The notes beneath the pieces were generated by a model. The model saw only the letters and a list, made by a program, of their open reading frames with translations, was not told the DNA's origin and searched no databases. The translations under genes and the position numbers were made by a program. A stretch of 64,000 nt of DNA, from assembly GCF_002897375.1 (NCBI RefSeq), contig NZ_BFAG01000010.1, positions 1 through 64,000 on the forward strand. Direction: 5' to 3'. Positions 15,652-23,895 of the stretch are shown one piece after another; the stretch's first letter is position 1; each line of letters opens with the position of its first letter. The DNA comes from Deinococcus aerius. Lineage in GTDB: Bacteria > Deinococcota > Deinococci > Deinococcales > Deinococcaceae.

Positions 15652-17319
15652 ATGCAGACCCCGCCCTCCCGCGCCCCCAACGCGGATCAAATCGACCTCC
15701 GGCAGGTGTTCGGAACACTGCGCCGCTACGCGCCCTGGCTGCTCCTCACCCCGGCGCTGGCGGCGGGCGGGGCGTACCTGCTCTCGCGCCAGCAGCCGCC
15801 CGTGTACGAGGCCAGCGCGAGCGTGATCGCGGTCGACAACGACGCCCAGAACTCGCTCATCAACAACACGCTCGTCACGGCGCCGCCGCTGCCCCAGGGC
15901 GCGGTCGAGCAGGTCATGCACAGCCGCAGCGTCCTGAACAGCGTGGTGGGCCGCCTGCAAAAGACGGACCTCGACCCGGCGCTCGTGCGCGGCATCGCCC
16001 GCGACCTCACCGAGGAACTCGCCGACAACGCCTTCACGCGCTTCAAGGTGCGCGCCCGCCTCGATCCCCAGCAGCGCGGCGTGTACGAGCTGCGCGCCCG
16101 CGCCGAGACGCCCCAGGCCGCCCAGCGGCTCGCCGAGGCCGGGGTCGAGTCGCTCATCGCCTGGGACAACAACCGGGCCAAGCAGGGCGTGATTCGCTCG
16201 CGCCAGAGCCTGCAAGAGCAGCTCGCGGACCTCACCGCCCGCATCGCGGCCACCCCGCCCAGCAGCCTGGAGCGCCAGAGCCTGATCGCCGCGCGCGGGC
16301 AGGTGCTGCAAAACCTCTCGCAGATGGCGGTGCTGGAGACGGCGGCGAGCGGTACCCTCGTGCTCGTCGCCGAGCCGGTCGCCCCCCGCGCCCCGGTCTC
16401 CCCGCGCCCGCTGCGCAACGCGGCGCTCGCGGGGCTGCTGGCGCTCTTCCTGAGCGCGGCGGGCGCGCTGCTGAGTGACAGCCTGCGCCGCCGGGTCAAC
16501 GGCCCCGAGGACCTGCTGCCGCTGGGCCTGCCGCTGCTGGGCCAACTCCCGCTGCTGCGGCGCAAGAACCTGGGGCAGGGCTTCGTGGCGGCCAGCCACA
16601 GCGGGCCGCTGTACGAGAGCGTGGGCTTCCTGCGCATCAACGTGCAGTCGCTCCTCCAGGAGGGCAAGCACCGCCGCCTGGTGGTCTCCAGCGCCTACCC
16701 GGGCGAGGGCAAGAGTTCGGTGACGGCGGCCCTCGCCGAGAGCCTGGGGGCGAGCGGATTGAGGGTACTCGTGGTCGACGCCGACCTGCGCCGCCCCACC
16801 CAGCTCAAGGTCTGGTCGCCCGACCGCCTGGCGACCCACCCCCTGCCCGGCACCGACCCCGCCCTGCCCCCCGCCACGACCGTCTCGGAGATGTTCCTGC
16901 GCCCCGAGGCGGCCCACGCCACCCGCGTCTCGCCCCACGTGGACCTGCTGCCCGCCGGAACGCCCGCCCGCGGCGGCCTGCCGGGCATCCTGAACCAGGC
17001 GACCTTTCGCGCCCTCCTCGACCGCTGGGCCCAGGGCTACGACTACGTGCTCATCGACTCGCCCCCCATGCTCTCGCTGCCCGACACCCTGGCGGTCGCC
17101 CCCTCGACCGACGGCGTCCTGCTCGTCGTCGAGGGCGCCAAGACCCGCCTCGCCGACGTGGAGCGCACCCTGGAAAACGCCCGGGTCGCCAACGTCCGGG
17201 TGCTGGGCATTGTGGTCAACAAACTCGCGCGGGTGGGCAGCGCGTACTACAGCTACGGCTACGGGAGCGAGCAGGCGAGCCCCCCGGCCAACCCCAACTT
17301 GCGGGCCACCCGCGTTTAA
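15652..17319 (+). CDS. Fused polysaccharide co-polymerase / bacterial tyrosine kinase (Wzz-BY-kinase)
   Basis: A 555-residue inner-membrane protein. The first 40 residues hold a transmembrane helix (PWLLLTPALAAGGAYLLS) of a Wzz domain, and a second helix near 265-285 returns the chain to the cytoplasm. The BY-kinase domain has Walker A with Lys354 (AYPGEGKSS), Walker A' VVDADLRRP (374-382) and Walker B VLIDSPP (466-472). The C-terminus carries a short tyrosine cluster YYSYGY (532-537), the expected autophosphorylation site. Such proteins control exopolysaccharide or capsule chain length. No glycosyltransferase or phosphatase gene is adjacent, so it is an orphan. A small GC hairpin near 15619-15631 separates it from the kinase gene. 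Confidence 0.88.
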   Translation: MQTPPSRAPNADQIDLRQVFGTLRRYAPWLLLTPALAAGGAYLLSRQQPPVYEASASVIAVDNDAQNSLINNTLVTAPPLPQGAVEQVMHSRSVLNSVVGRLQKTDLDPALVRGIARDLTEELADNAFTRFKVRARLDPQQRGVYELRARAETPQAAQRLAEAGVESLIAWDNNRAKQGVIRSRQSLQEQLADLTARIAATPPSSLERQSLIAARGQVLQNLSQMAVLETAASGTLVLVAEPVAPRAPVSPRPLRNAALAGLLALFLSAAGALLSDSLRRRVNGPEDLLPLGLPLLGQLPLLRRKNLGQGFVAASHSGPLYESVGFLRINVQSLLQEGKHRRLVVSSAYPGEGKSSVTAALAESLGASGLRVLVVDADLRRPTQLKVWSPDRLATHPLPGTDPALPPATTVSEMFLRPEAAHATRVSPHVDLLPAGTPARGGLPGILNQATFRALLDRWAQGYDYVLIDSPPMLSLPDTLAVAPSTDGVLLVVEGAKTRLADVERTLENARVANVRVLGIVVNKLARVGSAYYSYGYGSEQASPPANPNLRATRV

Positions 17320-17783
17320 CCGGCCACCGGTGGGAGGCGGCGCGGCTTTGGCGAAGGTCGGCCCGTGCTCCCTCGACCCGGCAGGGGGACGGGCCGACGT
17401 GACTCCGAACTGCCGTGCAGAGGACCTTCTCATCGCCGGTGAACAGGGCAAGCCCCCACGAGTTCACGCGGCGGGTCAGGGGGCAGAGCGCGGCCAGGCC
17501 ACCCCGGGGGCGACACTTCCGGTCCGGGGGTACGTGTGCCGGGGCGGTCTGCCCAGCAACGGGAGGGGTGATCAGGGCGCAGCTCGGACATCCCTTCAGG
17601 CCAGCTTCCAATAACGATTCCGGGCCAGAGGATGAACGCGCCCAGGGGCACACCTTCCAGCGCTCAACCGTTGACTTCAGCCCTCCAGCTTTGACTGGAG
17701 GGTTGCTGCATTGGGCGGCGGGTGAACAAGAGTCGCCCCCTCTTTTTCTCGGCAAAAGGCCGCGGCGCCAAGCTCCCGACGGC
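17320..17783. other. Intergenic stretch without a gene
   Basis: These 464 bp, plus the promoter that follows, hold no reading frame with a ribosome site and protein-like composition. A 10-bp palindrome CCACCGGTGG lies just after the BY-kinase stop. The only strong structure is the hairpin at 17681-17702, described separately. Confidence 0.6.
17678..17702 (+). repeat. Hairpin resembling an IS200/IS605-type end
   Basis: The arms CCCTCCAG (17681-17688) and CTGGAGGG (17695-17702) enclose the loop CTTTGA, preceded by TTGACTTCAG and followed by TTGCTGCA. A short subterminal hairpin with a CTTTxx loop and flanking TTGAC is reminiscent of IS200/IS605 ends or of non-autonomous palindrome elements derived from them. 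No transposase is present. It could alternatively act as a transcription terminator for the BY-kinase gene. Confidence 0.35.
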
Positions 17784-17812
17784 TTGACGCTATGCATACC
17801 CCGCCCTACAAT
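17784..17812 (+). promoter_or_regulatory. Near-consensus housekeeping promoter of the pyrimidine operon
   Basis: TTGACG (17784-17789) and TACAAT (17807-17812) are separated by exactly 17 bp. Transcription should start near 17819, about 67 nt before preT. The area is markedly more AT-rich than its surroundings. Confidence 0.75.
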
Positions 17813-17885
17813 TCATCAAGATTCGGTTAAATCAGCTCCCGTGAGGGCTCGGACCGACCCGCCCCTGTGAGAAGCGAGGTCAGTC

Positions 17886-19241
17886 ATGGAACGTTCGAGT
17901 CCGGCCGTCCCCGAACCAGAGGTGTACCGTTTTCAGGAGGCCCTGCCTCCGCTGACCGCCCACGAGGCGACCGTCGAGGCCCACCGCTGCCTGTACTGCT
18001 ACGACGCCCCGTGCATGCAGGCCTGCCCGACGCACATCGACATCCCCAGCTTTATCCGCAAGATTTCGACCGGGAACCTGCGGGGGTCGGGCCGCGTCAT
18101 CCTGGAGGCGAACTTCCTGGGGGCCACCTGCGCCCGTGTGTGCCCGGTGCAGGAGCTGTGCGAGGGCGCCTGCGTGCTGGGCAAGGACCACACGCCCATC
18201 CAGATCGGGCGCCTCCAGCGGTACGCGACCGACCATATTTTTGAGCGCGGCGTGCAGGTCTTCACCCCCTCGCCTCCTACGGGAAGAAGCGTAGCCGTCA
18301 TCGGCAGCGGCCCGGCGGGCATCAGCGTCAGTGCCGAACTCGCCAAGCTGGGGCACCGGGTCACGCTCTTCGAGCGGCGCGAACTGGGCGGCGGCCTGAG
18401 CACCTACGGCATCATCGGCCTGCGCGAGCCGGTGGAGGTGTCTCTGCGCGAGGTGGAGGCGGTGCAAAACCTCGGCGTGGAGGTCCGCACCGGGGTCGAG
18501 CTGACCGACCGCGAGGGGCTCGACGTGCTCCTTTCGCAGTACGACGCGGTGTTCCTCGGGCTCGGACTCGGCGCCGTCCCGGCCCTGGGCATCCCCGGCG
18601 AGGAGGCGGTGCTCGACGGCCTCACGGTCATCGAGGCGAGCAAGGTCGAGCCCTGGCGGCTGAAGGTGGGGCCGCTCGCGCTCGGGAAGCGAGTGGTCGT
18701 CATCGGCGCGGGCAACACCGCCATCGACGCGGCGACAGTGGGGCGGCGGCACGGCGCGGAGGTGGAGATCGTCTACCGCCGCACGGAACACGAGATGACC
18801 GCCTACCGCCACGAGTACGAGTTCGCCCTGCACGAGGGGGTGCGCTTCACCTTCCTGACCCAGCCCGTCGGGGTGGAGGTGGAAGACGGGCGCGTCACGG
18901 GCCTGCGCTGCGTGCGGATGAGCCTGGGTGTGGCCGACGCCTCGGGCCGCCCCCGCCCCGAACCCGTGCCCGGCAGCGAGTTCGTGATCCCGTGTGACAC
19001 GGTGATCGCCGCCATCGGGCAGGAGAAACCGGCGCTCGCCGCCCAACTCGGCCTCGCCCTCGAAAACGGCTATATCCAGGTGGACGACGGGCTGCAAACG
19101 AGCCTGCCCCGGGTCTATGCGGGCGGCGACTGCATCCGGGTGCGCGGCAGCGCGAGCACCGTCATGGCCGTGCAGGACGGCAAGCTGGCGGCGGCGAGCA
19201 TCCACGCGGCGTTGATGGCTTCGCCCGTGGCGGCGGATTAG
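17886..19241 (+). CDS. preT: NAD-dependent dihydropyrimidine dehydrogenase, flavoprotein subunit PreT
   Basis: A 451-residue subunit that passes electrons between NAD(H) and PreA in reduction of uracil and thymine. The N-terminal iron-sulphur region has two Cys sets: Cys35, 38, 43, 47 (CLYCYDAPCMQAC) and Cys82, 86, 92, 96. An FAD loop VAVIGSGPAGIS follows at about 137-148, and an NAD(P) loop VVIGAGNTAIDAA in the middle. The C-terminus has the FAD-binding YAGGDC motif. The architecture equals the N-terminal half of eukaryotic DPD and the small subunit of glutamate synthase. preA follows after 137 bp, so the pair forms the PreTA enzyme that opens the pathway. Confidence 0.93.
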   Translation: MERSSPAVPEPEVYRFQEALPPLTAHEATVEAHRCLYCYDAPCMQACPTHIDIPSFIRKISTGNLRGSGRVILEANFLGATCARVCPVQELCEGACVLGKDHTPIQIGRLQRYATDHIFERGVQVFTPSPPTGRSVAVIGSGPAGISVSAELAKLGHRVTLFERRELGGGLSTYGIIGLREPVEVSLREVEAVQNLGVEVRTGVELTDREGLDVLLSQYDAVFLGLGLGAVPALGIPGEEAVLDGLTVIEASKVEPWRLKVGPLALGKRVVVIGAGNTAIDAATVGRRHGAEVEIVYRRTEHEMTAYRHEYEFALHEGVRFTFLTQPVGVEVEDGRVTGLRCVRMSLGVADASGRPRPEPVPGSEFVIPCDTVIAAIGQEKPALAAQLGLALENGYIQVDDGLQTSLPRVYAGGDCIRVRGSASTVMAVQDGKLAAASIHAALMASPVAAD

Positions 19242-19280
19242 TGGTGTCGGGGGTCTGCATGTTGGGGAGGCCGTGACAGC

Positions 19281-19324
19281 TCACCCCCACCCGGCCTCCC
19301 CCCTCAAGGGGGAGGGGAAAAAGA
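19281..19324. repeat. GC-rich palindromic repeat, copy 1
   Basis: The core is the palindrome CCCCCTCAAGGGGG flanked by CCT/AGG extensions, preceded by TCACCCCCACC and followed by a run of A. It belongs to the same family as the copies at 22894, 25797, 28248, 28676 and 30949. On the RNA it would form a strong hairpin between preT and preA. Confidence 0.75.
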
Positions 19325-19378
19325 CGGCATCCTGTGTCTTCTCTGTAAAACACTCCTTCCGCTCCCTGGAGACTCCCC

Positions 19379-20758
19379 ATGGCTGACCTTTCCGTGAACT
19401 TCGCGGGCATTCGGGCGCCCAACCCCTTCTGGCTGGCCTCCGCGCCGCCGACGAACAGCGGCATGCAGGTCCACCGCGCCTTCGAGCACGGCTGGGGTGG
19501 GGCCGTGTGGAAGACCATCGGCGCCCCCGTGCTCAACATCTCCAACCGCTACGGGGGCCTCTCCCTCGGCGGGCAGCGGCTCGTCGCCATCAACAACGTC
19601 GAGCTGATCTCCGACCGTCCGCTGGAGGTCAACCTGCGCGAGATCGCTGAGGTCAAGCGCATGTGGCCCGACCGGGCGCTCATCGTCTCCGCGATGGTGG
19701 ACGCCGATCCGAAGGCGTGGCGCGAGATCGTCATGCAGATTGAGGACACCGGCGCGGACGGCATCGAGCTGAACTACGGCTGCCCCCAGGGCATGAGCGA
19801 GCGCGGCATGGGCGCGGCGGTGGGCCAGGTGCCCGAGATGTGTCAGCTCAACACCCACTGGGTGACGAGCGTGACCCGCCTCCCCGTCATCGTGAAGCTC
19901 ACGCCCAACGTCACCCACATCACCGACCCGGCGCACGCGGCGCTGGCGGGGGGAGCGCACGCCCTCTCGCTCATCAACACTATCAACAGCGTGATGAAGG
20001 TGGACCTCGACACGCTGCTGGTGACCCCCAGCATCGGTGGGCAGGCCACCCACGGCGGTTACGCGGGTCCGGCGGTCAAACCCATCGCGCTGCACATGCT
20101 GAGTGAATTGATGTGCGACCCCACGGTGCGGGCATCTGGTGTTCCTATCTGCGGCATGGGCGGCATCCAGACATGGCGCGACGCCGCCGAGTTCCTGCTG
20201 CTGGGCGCCTCGGCCCTCCAGGTCTGCACGGCGGCGATGCACTACGGCTACCGCATCATTGAGGACTTCGTGGACGGCCTGAGCAACTGGATGGACGACA
20301 AGGGCTTCGCCACCCTCGCGGACGTGACGGGCCGCAGCCTCCCGCAGATGAGCAGCTTCGGTGGGCTGGACCTCGGCTACCAGGCCGTCGCGCGCATCGA
20401 CCCGGACAAGTGCATCCAGTGCGACCTCTGCTACGTCGCCTGCAACGACACCGCCCACCAGTGCATCGACCTGTACTCGCCGGAGGGGGTGAAGGTGAAT
20501 CCGGGCTTCAACGTCCGCGATGGCGGCAAGCAGGTCGCCCAGGGCCGCGCCACCCCGGTCGTCCGCGAGCCCGACTGCGTGGGTTGCGCCCTGTGCGCCA
20601 ACGTCTGCCCGGTGGACGGCTGCATCGAGATGGTCAGCGTGCCGAGCGGTCGCCCGTCCGTCACCTGGGACCAGCTCACCGCCACCCGCCCCGCCGTGAC
20701 CCAGGAGTGGGCGGCGATGGAGGCGTACCGCAAGGAGGCGGGGATCGAGATTCATTAG
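19379..20758 (+). CDS. preA: NAD-dependent dihydropyrimidine dehydrogenase, catalytic subunit PreA
   Basis: A 459-residue subunit containing an FMN TIM barrel related to dihydroorotate dehydrogenase, followed by a ferredoxin domain. The barrel shows the start NPFWLASAPPTNSG, the substrate/FMN segment ELNYGCPQGMSERGMGAAVG with the family Cys, and the FMN phosphate motif GMGGIQTWRDAAEFLLLGA. The C-terminal part carries two 4Fe-4S sets, CIQCDLCYVAC and CVGCALCANVCPVDGC. It reduces uracil or thymine to the 5,6-dihydro form using electrons from PreT. Length and motif order match E. coli PreA, with a longer tail. Confidence 0.94.
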   Translation: MADLSVNFAGIRAPNPFWLASAPPTNSGMQVHRAFEHGWGGAVWKTIGAPVLNISNRYGGLSLGGQRLVAINNVELISDRPLEVNLREIAEVKRMWPDRALIVSAMVDADPKAWREIVMQIEDTGADGIELNYGCPQGMSERGMGAAVGQVPEMCQLNTHWVTSVTRLPVIVKLTPNVTHITDPAHAALAGGAHALSLINTINSVMKVDLDTLLVTPSIGGQATHGGYAGPAVKPIALHMLSELMCDPTVRASGVPICGMGGIQTWRDAAEFLLLGASALQVCTAAMHYGYRIIEDFVDGLSNWMDDKGFATLADVTGRSLPQMSSFGGLDLGYQAVARIDPDKCIQCDLCYVACNDTAHQCIDLYSPEGVKVNPGFNVRDGGKQVAQGRATPVVREPDCVGCALCANVCPVDGCIEMVSVPSGRPSVTWDQLTATRPAVTQEWAAMEAYRKEAGIEIH

Positions 20759-20795
20759 GAGTAGGACCTAATCTGACCGGAGAGGAGGAACGCCC

Positions 20796-21071
20796 ATGAC
20801 GATGACCGCCACAGAGGTTTTGCTGACCATTGGGGAAGACGGCGCGTTGAAGCTGCCACAGGAGGCGCTGAACGCATTGGGCACCCGACAGGTGAAACTG
20901 AGCCTTCAGGACGGGCAGATCACGGTGAAGCCGCGCCCCAAGTACCTGCACGAAATCGAGGACGTGCAGGAGAGGATGGAGGCGTTTGACAGGTTTATCG
21001 AGTCTTTCGCCAAGGAAACCAACGTCTCCTGGCCGGAAGACTATAACGTGAGAGACGACATCTACGACTGA
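20796..21071 (+). CDS. AbrB/SpoVT-type antitoxin
   Basis: A 91-residue protein with GGAGG before its ATG. Residues about 8-47 (VLLTIGEDGALKLPQEALNAL, then VKLSLQDGQITVKPRP) form the swapped-hairpin DNA-binding fold of AbrB-family antitoxins. The acidic C-terminal half (about 50-91) is the likely toxin-binding tail. Its TGA overlaps the next ATG as TGATG, so toxin translation is coupled. It would repress its own promoter and neutralise the PIN toxin. The pair sits between preA and hydA in operon orientation, so here it may be transcribed with the catabolic genes. Confidence 0.8.
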   Translation: MTMTATEVLLTIGEDGALKLPQEALNALGTRQVKLSLQDGQITVKPRPKYLHEIEDVQERMEAFDRFIESFAKETNVSWPEDYNVRDDIYD

Positions 21072-21508
21072 TGCGAATCCTGCTCGACACGAACATCGTC
21101 TTGAGGATGGCAAACCGTGGAGCTGCGGGAAGCCAGAACATCACCTCCGCAATACGTCAGCGTTACGCTCGAGGTGACGAGTTCTTTGTTGTGCCGCAAT
21201 GCATCTACGAGATGTGGTCGGTAATGACTCGCCCTGCCGAGGCGTCCAATGGACTGGACTTTTCTCCTGAGGAAGCGGCGTTGGAGGTCGAGCGGTTGCT
21301 GACACTCATTCCGCTGCTGCCCGACCCGCCCCACCTGTTCTCCCGCTGGCTCAACCTCGTCAGCACCCACGCCGTCTCCGGCCGCCCGAGTCACGACGCC
21401 CGCATAGCTGCCGCCGTGCAGGCGCACGGATTAGACGCCCTCCTCACCCTCAATGCCCCCCATTTCCAACGTTTTGGCCTGACCGTGCTGACCCCCACCG
21501 ACCTGTAA
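21071..21508 (+). CDS. PIN-domain (VapC-type) ribonuclease toxin
   Basis: A 145-residue PIN protein, likely a Mg-dependent endoribonuclease inhibiting translation. Acidic active-site residues are Asp6 in ILLDTNIVL, Glu47 in CIYEMWSV and Asp109 in PSHDARIA. The fourth position is Asn128 in TLNAPHF, a common variant. Length is typical of VapC. It overlaps the antitoxin gene by one base and ends 10 bp before hydA. Because of its position inside the pyrimidine operon, its expression may rise when the pathway is induced. Confidence 0.82.
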   Translation: MRILLDTNIVLRMANRGAAGSQNITSAIRQRYARGDEFFVVPQCIYEMWSVMTRPAEASNGLDFSPEEAALEVERLLTLIPLLPDPPHLFSRWLNLVSTHAVSGRPSHDARIAAAVQAHGLDALLTLNAPHFQRFGLTVLTPTDL

Positions 21509-21518
21509 CGGAGGTTCC

Positions 21519-22883
21519 GTGGCTCTCCTTATCCAGAATGGCCGCATCATCACCGCCGACGCCGACTACACTGCCGACCTCCTCGTGGAGGGCGAGACCA
21601 TCAGCCGGATCGGGGAGGGGTTGACCGCGCCCGAGGGCACGCGCGTGATCGACGCGAGCGGCAAGTACGTCTTTCCCGGCTTCATCGACCCGCACGTCCA
21701 CGTCTACCTGCCGTTCATGGGCACCTTCGCCAAGGACACCCACACGACGGCGAGCCAGGCGGCGTTGATCGGCGGGACGACGACCTATATCGAGATGCTA
21801 GCCCCCGCCCAGAGCGAGCCGCTGCGGGAGGGTTGGGAGAAGTGGACGGGGCTCGCCGAGGGCAAGAGCGCCTGCGACTACACCTTCCACCTGGGGGTGA
21901 CCCGCTGGGACGACGAAACGGAAGCCACCCTGCGCGACCTGGTGGCCCAGGGCATGAAGTCCTTCAAGGTCTTCCTGGCCTACAAGGGGGCTTTCGGTAT
22001 CGACGACGACGTGCTCTACCGGGTGCTCACCCTGGCGCGCGAACTCGGCGTGGTGGTCACCGCCCACTGCGAGAACGCCGAGCTGGTGGCGCAACTGCAA
22101 CGGAGGCTCCTGGCCGAGGGCAAGACGGGCCCCGAGTGGCACGAGCCGAGCCGCCCGGAGGGGGTGGAGGCCGAGGGCACCGCCCACTTCGCCGCCTTCG
22201 TGGAGATGACCGGGGCCGAGGGCTACGTCGTCCACCTCTCCAACGAGCGGGCGCTGGAGGCCGCGCTGGAGGCCAAGCGGCGGGGGGTCAGGCTCCACAT
22301 CGAGTCGGTCATCCCGCATTTCCTGCTGGACAAGACCTATGCCGAGCGCCCCGGCGTGGAGGGCGCGAAGTACGTGATGAGCCCACCGCTGCGCGAGAAG
22401 CACAACCAGCACGCACTCTGGACGGCGCTGGAGCAGGGCCTGATCGACACCGTGGGCACCGACCACTGCCCCTTCGACGTGGCCCAGAAGGCGATGGGTG
22501 AGGGGGACTTCACCAAGATTCCGAACGGCATCCCCGCCATCGAGGACCGGGTGAACCTGCTCTACACCTACGGGGTGAGCCGGGGCGGGCTCAGCCTCAG
22601 CCGCTTCGTGGAGTCGGCCAGCACGAAGGCCGCCAGGCTGTTTGGGCTCTTCCCGCGCAAGGGCACCATCGCGGTGGGTTCGGATGCCGACCTCGTGATC
22701 TACGACCCCAATTACCGGGGCCACATCTCCGCGAGCACGAGCCACATGAACAACGACTACAGCGCCTTCGAGGGCTGGGAGATTGACGGGCGGCCCGATG
22801 TGGTGACCGTGCGCGGCGAGGTGGCGGTGGAGGGCGGGCGGTTCGTCGGGGATCCGGGGCGGGGTCAACTGCTGCGGCGGTGA
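21519..22883 (+). CDS. hydA: Dihydropyrimidinase (D-hydantoinase family)
   Basis: A 454-residue cyclic amidohydrolase that opens dihydrouracil or dihydrothymine to the N-carbamoyl-beta-amino acid. The GTG start at 21519 has GGAGG at proper spacing. The binuclear metal site is complete: His59 and His61 (DPHVHVYLP), the carboxylated Lys150 (MKSFKVFLAYKG), His183 (VTAHCENAE), His239 (YVVHLSN) and Asp315 (GTDHCPF). Length matches dihydropyrimidinases and hydantoinases. The adjacent PreTA makes dihydropyrimidine the natural substrate; hydantoins remain possible. Confidence 0.93.
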   Translation: MALLIQNGRIITADADYTADLLVEGETISRIGEGLTAPEGTRVIDASGKYVFPGFIDPHVHVYLPFMGTFAKDTHTTASQAALIGGTTTYIEMLAPAQSEPLREGWEKWTGLAEGKSACDYTFHLGVTRWDDETEATLRDLVAQGMKSFKVFLAYKGAFGIDDDVLYRVLTLARELGVVVTAHCENAELVAQLQRRLLAEGKTGPEWHEPSRPEGVEAEGTAHFAAFVEMTGAEGYVVHLSNERALEAALEAKRRGVRLHIESVIPHFLLDKTYAERPGVEGAKYVMSPPLREKHNQHALWTALEQGLIDTVGTDHCPFDVAQKAMGEGDFTKIPNGIPAIEDRVNLLYTYGVSRGGLSLSRFVESASTKAARLFGLFPRKGTIAVGSDADLVIYDPNYRGHISASTSHMNNDYSAFEGWEIDGRPDVVTVRGEVAVEGGRFVGDPGRGQLLRR

Positions 22884-22893
22884 GGGTTTCTTA

Positions 22894-23040
22894 GCCCCTC
22901 CCCCTTGAGGGGGGGGTTGGGAGGGGTGAGCCGTCGCCGCATCTCAGGGCCAACCAGAAGGAGAAGGCATCTTCTCGGCAACGCAGTTGGTCACACGCCC
23001 CCTCACCCCAGCCCTCTCCCACAAGGGGAGAGGGAGAAAA
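22894..23040. repeat. Composite palindromic repeat element, two hairpins (copy 2)
   Basis: Two palindromes sit at the ends: CCCCTCCCCCTTGAGGGGGG at 22895-22914 and CCCTCTCCC/GGGAGAGGG at 23012-23034. Positions 22963-23038 are an inverted, roughly 93 percent identical copy of 30949-31024 (about 5 differences in 76 bp). The element fills the gap between hydA and the ABC ATPase gene. Confidence 0.8.
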
Positions 23041-23085
23041 AGACAAAGCACGAGTCCCGAGACTTCCATTCAGAGGAGCGTCCCC

Positions 23086-23895
23086 GTGACACAAGTGTTC
23101 ACTCCCCAGGCCGTTCACCCGCCCCCCTCTGAGCCCATCGTCACCATCCGGGACCTCCAGATGGTCTTCGCGCATCCGGGCGGGCAGACGGTCGCCCTTC
23201 AGGACGCGAATCTGACCATCGGGCGGGGGGAGTTCATCAGCCTGATTGGGCCCTCGGGGTGCGGCAAGACGACCTTGCTGCGGCTGCTCGCCGACCTCGT
23301 GCAGCCGACCGCCGGAACCATTCTGATCGGGGGACAGCCGCCGGGGCAGGCGCGGCGGGAGCGGAAGTACGGGTACGTCTTCCAGGCCCCGGCGCTGCTG
23401 GAGTGGCGCACGGTGCTGAGCAACGTCACCTTGCCCCTGGAGGTGATGAACGTGCCCGGCGACCGGGCGGCCAGGGCGCGCGAGATGTTGAACCTCGTGG
23501 GGCTCTCAGGCTTCGAGCGGCGTTACCCGTGGCAGCTTTCGGGCGGGATGCAGCAGCGGGTGAGCATCGCCCGGGCGCTCGCCTTCGACCCGCCCCTGCT
23601 GTTTATGGACGAGCCCTTCGGGGCGCTCGACGAGATCACGCGCGAGCATCTGAACCTCGAACTCCTGCGGCTGTGGCGCGAGACGGGCAAGACGGTCATC
23701 TTTGTGACGCACAGCATCAGCGAGGCGGTGTTCCTGAGCACGCGGGTCGTGGTGATGACGGCCCGACCCGGCAAGATCGAGGGCGTGGTGGATGTGGACC
23801 TGCCGCAGCCCCGGGGCGACGACACCCGCGAACTGCCGCGCTTCTTCGAGCTGATGACCCAGGTGCGGGAACTGCTCAGGAAGGGGCACGCATGA
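23086..23895 (+). CDS. ABC transporter ATP-binding protein (NitT/TauT type)
   Basis: A 269-residue ATPase. The GTG at 23086 is selected because AGAGGAG lies just upstream; the longer open frame would read through the palindromic repeat. Walker A GPSGCGKTT, the Q loop in YVFQAPALLEW, signature LSGGMQQRVSIARAL, Walker B LLFMDEPFGALDE and the switch His in FVTHSISEA are all present. It is of the SsuB/TauB/ThiZ class. ATGA overlap with the first permease shows tight coupling. With the two permeases and the NMT1-like binding protein it forms a complete importer, probably for pyrimidines or hydantoin-like compounds. Confidence 0.92.
   Translation: MTQVFTPQAVHPPPSEPIVTIRDLQMVFAHPGGQTVALQDANLTIGRGEFISLIGPSGCGKTTLLRLLADLVQPTAGTILIGGQPPGQARRERKYGYVFQAPALLEWRTVLSNVTLPLEVMNVPGDRAARAREMLNLVGLSGFERRYPWQLSGGMQQRVSIARALAFDPPLLFMDEPFGALDEITREHLNLELLRLWRETGKTVIFVTHSISEAVFLSTRVVVMTARPGKIEGVVDVDLPQPRGDDTRELPRFFELMTQVRELLRKGHA

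Noticed and set aside
17415..17870. Open frames in the gap before preT
   Set aside because: Composition is not protein-like, no ribosome site, and they run through a promoter and a hairpin.
22987..23085. N-terminal extension of the ABC ATPase (starting at 22987)
   Set aside because: It translates the palindromic repeat; the GTG at 23086 has a proper ribosome site and yields a normal-length protein.
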